A stretch of 64,000 bases of DNA, from assembly GCA_033239525.1 (NCBI GenBank), contig BSYO01000011.1, positions 4,617,973 through 4,681,972 of the forward strand, written 5' to 3'. The notes under the pieces were generated by a model. The model had not been told where the DNA came from. It ran no database searches and saw only the letters and a list, made by a program, of their open reading frames with translations. The translations under genes were made by a program, and so were the position numbers. Shown piece by piece: positions 60,370-64,000 of this stretch. The DNA comes from Nepenthes gracilis. Taxonomy: Eukaryota; Streptophyta; Magnoliopsida; Caryophyllales; Nepenthaceae. Position 1 is the stretch's first letter; every line of letters starts with the position of its first letter.

Positions 60370-61278
60370 CTAGAAATGAGGTGGGCGAGCTGTTCGTGCC
60401 CAATTCGACGCATCAGGTACATGGCTGCTAATAGGGGTTGGGTCGGGGCATGAACCGCCGCCGCCGCCGCTTCCGCCGTAAGCCACTAGTGTTGAAGCCT
60501 CTGTCCTGGGCCCTATGTTGTGGTTAGGCTTGCCATCAAACTCGTTATCAGCCTCATCAAATTCAGTCGGAGAAAGCCTATGAAACTCATAATTAGTGAA
60601 AGTAGACACATTTAAGAGCACATTACTGGCAGCCATCACTTTCCCCATCACCGTTCCTCCAAACACCTGCCCACCGTTCCCAGCAAAAAAAACAGACAAA
60701 CAAGGAGACCCTCGAGCAGATTTCTCTATGGAATTACAAGTAGAAGATCCCAAGAAGATTCCAGAAACAGATAGCAAATCGAAAGTTCCAGAAAGAGTGA
60801 GAGACTGCCCCGGAATAACAGGGTGTCTAAGCATAACATTGTTGACGCTCCCAAAGCCGTTGATTACGTTGACTCCCACTTGATTTTGTGTGCAAAATCT
60901 TTGCACCATCTCGACAATGTCTAACCCACTTGGAATCTCAAGCTGTTGGGTTTTGACAGAGGACTCTGTTTCTTTGGCTATGTAAATTGGCGGTTTTGGT
61001 CTGTTCTTGGATCCCGGTGGCCGGCCTCTGGGTTTCCGGCCGGAGCCGCCTGGCGTAGGGATGGTGGACATGTCGCTGCACGAGGAAGGAGTCTTGGTGA
61101 CGTGGGTGGTGCTCGCTCGCAGTTTTGAGGATGGCCCAGAAGCAGAGCTGGTCTTCGAAAGCATTACCGGAGTGTTGATGGTTTGACGAGGGCTGTATTG
61201 CTGCTCTTCTTCTTCTCCTCCTTCTTCTTCCTCTTCCGAGGTGTTGGAGAGAGCTTGAAAGAGAGAGAATTCCGCCAT
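60370..61278 (-). CDS. AT-hook motif nuclear-localized (AHL) protein, one AT-hook plus PPC domain
   Basis: Predicted nuclear protein that binds the minor groove of AT-rich DNA and acts in trimers with other AHLs and transcription factors to adjust chromatin and growth genes. 302 residues, no intron, as in clade A AHLs. An acidic stretch (residues 15-25) is followed by a Ser/Thr-rich region, one AT-hook (GRKPRGRPPGSKNRPKPP, core R84-G-R-P-P) and the PPC/DUF296 domain (about 102-235) with EIPSGLDIVEMV, GFGSVNNVMLRHP and GGQVFGGTVMGKV. A Gly-rich tail follows. The usual GRFEIL core reads GTFDLL here. The start at 61,278 was chosen over 61,374 because it has A at -3 and G at +4 and matches AHL N-termini; the longer form would be 334 residues. 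The number within the family cannot be set. Confidence 0.88.
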   Translation of the reverse strand: MAEFSLFQALSNTSEEEEEGGEEEEQQYSPRQTINTPVMLSKTSSASGPSSKLRASTTHVTKTPSSCSDMSTIPTPGGSGRKPRGRPPGSKNRPKPPIYIAKETESSVKTQQLEIPSGLDIVEMVQRFCTQNQVGVNVINGFGSVNNVMLRHPVIPGQSLTLSGTFDLLSVSGIFLGSSTCNSIEKSARGSPCLSVFFAGNGGQVFGGTVMGKVMAASNVLLNVSTFTNYEFHRLSPTEFDEADNEFDGKPNHNIGPRTEASTLVAYGGSGGGGGSCPDPTPISSHVPDASNWARTARPPHF

Positions 61279-61500
61279 TCTTTCTGAGGAAAAATGGTGA
61301 GGCAGAGAGACAAGCGTAGTGAGGACGAGACTGGGTATAAGCGACGAGACAGACGGAGGCACGCCGCGGTACATCAGAGCTCAGCATAAATTTTATCAGC
61401 TTTTTTCTTTTCTTTTTTTCTTTTTTTTTTTCGGTTTTGTTTGTTTTACAAATTATTGCATTGCATTTAGAAGGATGAAACATACATGCATTATAAGGGC
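61279..61500 (-). promoter_or_regulatory. 5' UTR and possible N-terminal extension of the AHL gene
   Basis: A T-rich run on the plus strand (61,399-61,430) is a purine-rich leader on the gene's strand. An in-frame upstream ATG at 61,374 (C at -3, weak) would add a 32-residue Ser/Leu-rich segment. No clear TATA box was assigned. Confidence 0.4.
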
Positions 61501-62901
61501 AGAATAGTCAATACGTTATTCAGAAATATTGATCAGGTCAATTATTAAATCCTAATCTCCACATTTGAAAATCCCAATCCTTTTTTTTTAATGTAAAAAT
61601 ATATAAAATTTAAAACAATCAAACCAATAAAAACTATATATATATATATATATATTATGAGGGGCTTTTTATGGACTCTTCTTGTTTGCCCAAAATCAGC
61701 CAATTTGAGCATGGGGGAGAGAAAAAATTAAATATAAAATATTTTGAGTAAATATATTTTACTTTATTAGTTAAATATTTAATATTTTAATTTATAAAAG
61801 TTACAAAATATATTTAGTAATTTACTTATTTCTTATGTTTTACTTGTACTCCTACTTGTGCCGTCACCTATACTATCATTTTTGGATTTATCTTTATAAC
61901 GATCATTTAAAATGATCAAATTTTTAATATAATTTTTTGTGTCTAATTAAATCTTTAAATAAGATACATATTTTTATTGCCTTTGATATCATTTTGGTTT
62001 TATTCATTAATGATTTATGATCCAATGTTGAAGATTTGTTAATAGATCATGTACTGTTAATATGAATACAATAAATATATAATTGTTAGTTTTTTACCAT
62101 TCTAAAATCTTAAACTCTGGTTGACTGCTTCTATAATTGAAAATGCAGTAAAATTAGAAATAGTCAAGTTCATCTGATACTATATATTTACTAACCGATT
62201 GTAATTCTTGTTGACTCCAAACCAAAGAACACAAATCTTATTTATTGGGATTATATTCGTTGATTGCTTCTACTGTTAGACTAAATAGTTTCAGTATTGA
62301 ATGAAATATATATTATCAGTAAGTTGCGATGGGCCATACCTTTATTTTTTTAACATTATTGATCATCTCTATATCGGCATAAAATTTTTTAAAACGGATA
62401 AATACCCCATATGAATTTATTTGTGGGTCCCTATTGTAACATGATATGTTAGCATTAGAGAATTTTTCTAATATGTTAAATTTTTTTTAAAAGAAATATA
62501 TTAATTATCATATTAGAAAATATTTAATTTTGAAACATTTAAATATTTATTTTAATTTTATATTTATATTTATCATGATATTAAAAGGCATAAATCATAT
62601 CCATCTCAAAAAAATATAAAGTTATAAGTCAGTGACAATAATTGATTCAAAAATGATTTTAATATTGTATAGTGATACCTATTAGTTCCATAGTAGTAAT
62701 ATAAACTATTTTTTAAAATATTTGATCATATTAATTATTTTTAAATTAGTATTCGTAATTGACTTGATCTGTAAAAAAATTTTCATTATAAAAAATTGGT
62801 TACAATATGACTAGAAAGATATAATGTGTCCAACATCAAGTTTATGTAGTAGATCTTTGTCTTTTTTTAAAACTCCATTTATTCCGTATATGTAATATTC
62901 T
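61501..62901. other. AT-rich upstream region of the AHL gene
   Basis: No gene is seen. It includes the TA dinucleotide run at 61,635-61,656. Promoter elements of the minus-strand AHL gene would lie in its left part. Confidence 0.5.
61635..61656. repeat. (TA)n microsatellite
   Basis: About 11 TA units in a row, likely polymorphic in length. Confidence 0.85.
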
Positions 62902-63883
62902 TGATGGGACGTCGGTAGTAGGCCGGCCATAAAGGAGGAAACGTCCAAAATTCAACAGCGGCCCATTTCTACTTGAGACGATCAACGTTGTCGTTAACCA
63001 ACGGAGTAGCAAGTGGGCCAGCAGTGGCCCAAGATCAATGACAACCCATCTGAGCCCAGGCGGTCAATGCAGCCATTAACGAGAGAAGTGGCAAGTAAAC
63101 TGGTAGAGGCCTAGGACGAACGCGGCTCATGCCTAAATCGGTCCACGCATCCCTTTCTAGACCACAACGGTCGTCTACCCTGATTTTTTACATTTTCAAA
63201 GAAGACAATCTTCTCTATAACGGTAACCTTCTAGAATCAGAGCATATCTCAGAAGAAAGGCGCGGGTATCTACATGTAATCTATAATAAAATCCTAACAG
63301 TTACCATGCGCAGAAAAAAGGAGATCCATCTCCTTGACTGTTACGGCTAGGAATCTCACGCCTATGCAGGAAAAGCAACGATCCTCACACAGAAGGCGGG
63401 TATCCAACCTCGCTGTATAAGGAAGGCAACCTAGGGCTATCGCTATAAAAGGTCATGGAAACTCACTCCAGAGGCACGCATTCTCTTGCCCACTAAACAC
63501 CCTTAAACAAACTCAAACTCTCAGAAGCTCTCTAAACTTTTGAGTATCGCAACGCTCTCTCTCTCTGTTACTAGTTTTCTGTGAGCTCAGTACTTAAATA
63601 AATTGTTCTCTATGAGCATCTAAAGCCACTCTCTCTACGAGTGTACTCCCCACCTATGTCCATAGATACACTCCCAGCATTCATTTCTTCATTCTGTACA
63701 TTCACCTTTTATTCTCAAAATGTTACTTACTAACTTGAGTATCAAAATATTTTTAGTGGGATCCAATCCTACCGTTATATGATCTCTTATGGTGTGCAGG
63801 ATCCGAAACTCAGAGGACGGTGACCAAAATCCGAAAGACAGTTCTATCTGAATCTATTTGAAATTTAGATTCATGACGCATCA
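62902..63883 (+). repeat. 5' LTR (982 bp) with TGATG...CATCA ends
   Basis: The left edge TGATG (62,902-62,906) and right edge CATCA (63,879-63,883) are perfect inverted 5-mers, and the primer site begins 2 bp later. It contains short GC-rich repeats around GTGGCAAGTAA / GTAGCAAGTGGGCC and AGCGGCCCA / GCAGTGGCCCA. The left edge is inferred from the inverted 5-mer because the second LTR is not in view. Confidence 0.65.
63444..63450 (+). promoter_or_regulatory. TATA box of the LTR promoter
   Basis: CTATAAAAGG, a textbook plant TATA box, 434 bp before the LTR's right edge. Transcription would start near 63,475-63,485, in the CA-rich stretch that follows, dividing U3 from R. Confidence 0.7.
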
Positions 63884-63884
63884 T

Positions 63885-63901
63885 TGGCGCCGTCTGTGAG
63901 A
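63885..63901 (+). other. Primer-binding site of the Gypsy-type element
   Basis: TGGCGCCGTCTGTGAGA follows the LTR end by 1 bp. TGGCGCCGTCTGTGGGA-type sites are common in plant Ty3/Gypsy elements; one base differs here. The priming tRNA is not identified with certainty. Confidence 0.75.
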
Positions 63902-63955
63902 ATAGTAACTAAAAGCCAACCACTGTCATCCTTAAAACTAGTGTCATCAAACAAG

Positions 63956-64000
63956 ATGATGAACACCATGGCTCAAGTTAGCACTCCTGCCAGAGATGCT
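63956..64000 (+). CDS. Start of Gag, truncated by the window end
   Basis: The first ATG after the primer site opens MMNTMAQVSTPARDA and runs without a stop to the last base. A second and third Met follow within five codons. Too short for a domain call; assigned by position only. Confidence 0.5.
   Translation, partial: MMNTMAQVSTPARDA

Larger units (their letters stand above)
62902..64000 (+). mobile_element. 5' end of a Ty3/Gypsy-type LTR retrotransposon, cut by the window end
   Basis: A plus-strand 5' LTR, primer site and gag start follow each other in the expected order. The GC-richer composition and intact signals (TATA word, perfect terminal inverted pair, primer site) suggest a younger copy than those at the left of the window. 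The other LTR lies outside. Confidence 0.7.

Noticed and set aside
60938..61483. 181-codon minus-strand ORF overlapping the AHL gene
   Set aside because: It is the AHL coding sequence read in another frame; its Lys- and Arg-rich runs come from the poly-Glu and T-rich leader segments.
61635..61656. TA run as the TATA box of the AHL gene
   Set aside because: It is about 360 bp upstream of the start codon and is a plain dinucleotide microsatellite; no evidence places a transcription start beside it.
1..64000. CRISPR arrays, bacterial operons or prophage signals
   Set aside because: No regularly spaced direct repeats and no bacterial-type gene were found; the sequence is plant nuclear in all features.

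Overview
The window is nuclear DNA of a flowering plant. The evidence is a 22-exon gene with GT-AG introns up to 3.8 kb, an intronless plant-specific AT-hook gene, tRNA-derived SINEs of plant type, and nested plant LTR retrotransposons with initiator tRNA-Met primer sites, all in AT-rich DNA. I cannot name the species. No bacterial-type operon, CRISPR array, rRNA gene or intact tRNA gene was seen.

Layout. (1) 1-27,850 is a graveyard of nested, mostly minus-strand LTR retrotransposons. It holds a decayed complete Ty1/Copia element (1706-about 7760) and a decayed Ty3/Gypsy element (about 9000-20,400 or beyond). Downstream of the Gypsy integrase, on the opposite strand, lies an ORF-like region. 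Two younger-looking elements sit in this block: a non-autonomous element with 1.2-1.35 kb LTRs and only a 590-bp interior (11,037-14,157), and a Gag-only Copia-type element (21,269-25,637). Both are flanked by the same 5-bp target duplication, AGTTT. A probable solo LTR follows at 26,259-about 27,045. (2) 27,860-about 54,100 is one large plus-strand gene for a PH-RhoGAP-coiled-coil protein of the REN1/PHGAP class. I reconstructed 22 coding exons with matching splice phases, giving 867 residues. Its introns hold three SINE copies and other small repeats. (3) 54,150-60,160 is AT-rich intergenic DNA with repeat remnants. (4) 60,370-61,278 on the minus strand is an intronless AHL gene (one AT-hook plus a PPC/DUF296 domain). 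(5) 62,902-64,000 is the 5' LTR, primer site and first codons of gag of a plus-strand Ty3/Gypsy element that runs off the window.

The two host genes are unrelated in function. One is predicted to switch off plant Rho (ROP) GTPases in polar growth. The other is predicted to bind AT-rich DNA in the nucleus. The most interesting signals are a W-box array in the U3 part of the non-autonomous element's LTR, a tRNA-like cloverleaf lacking an anticodon arm inside the Copia leader, the two Pol-less elements sharing one target duplication, an overlapping upstream ORF at the REN1-like start codon, and a divergent PPC core in the AHL protein. No coding system clearly outside known families was found.
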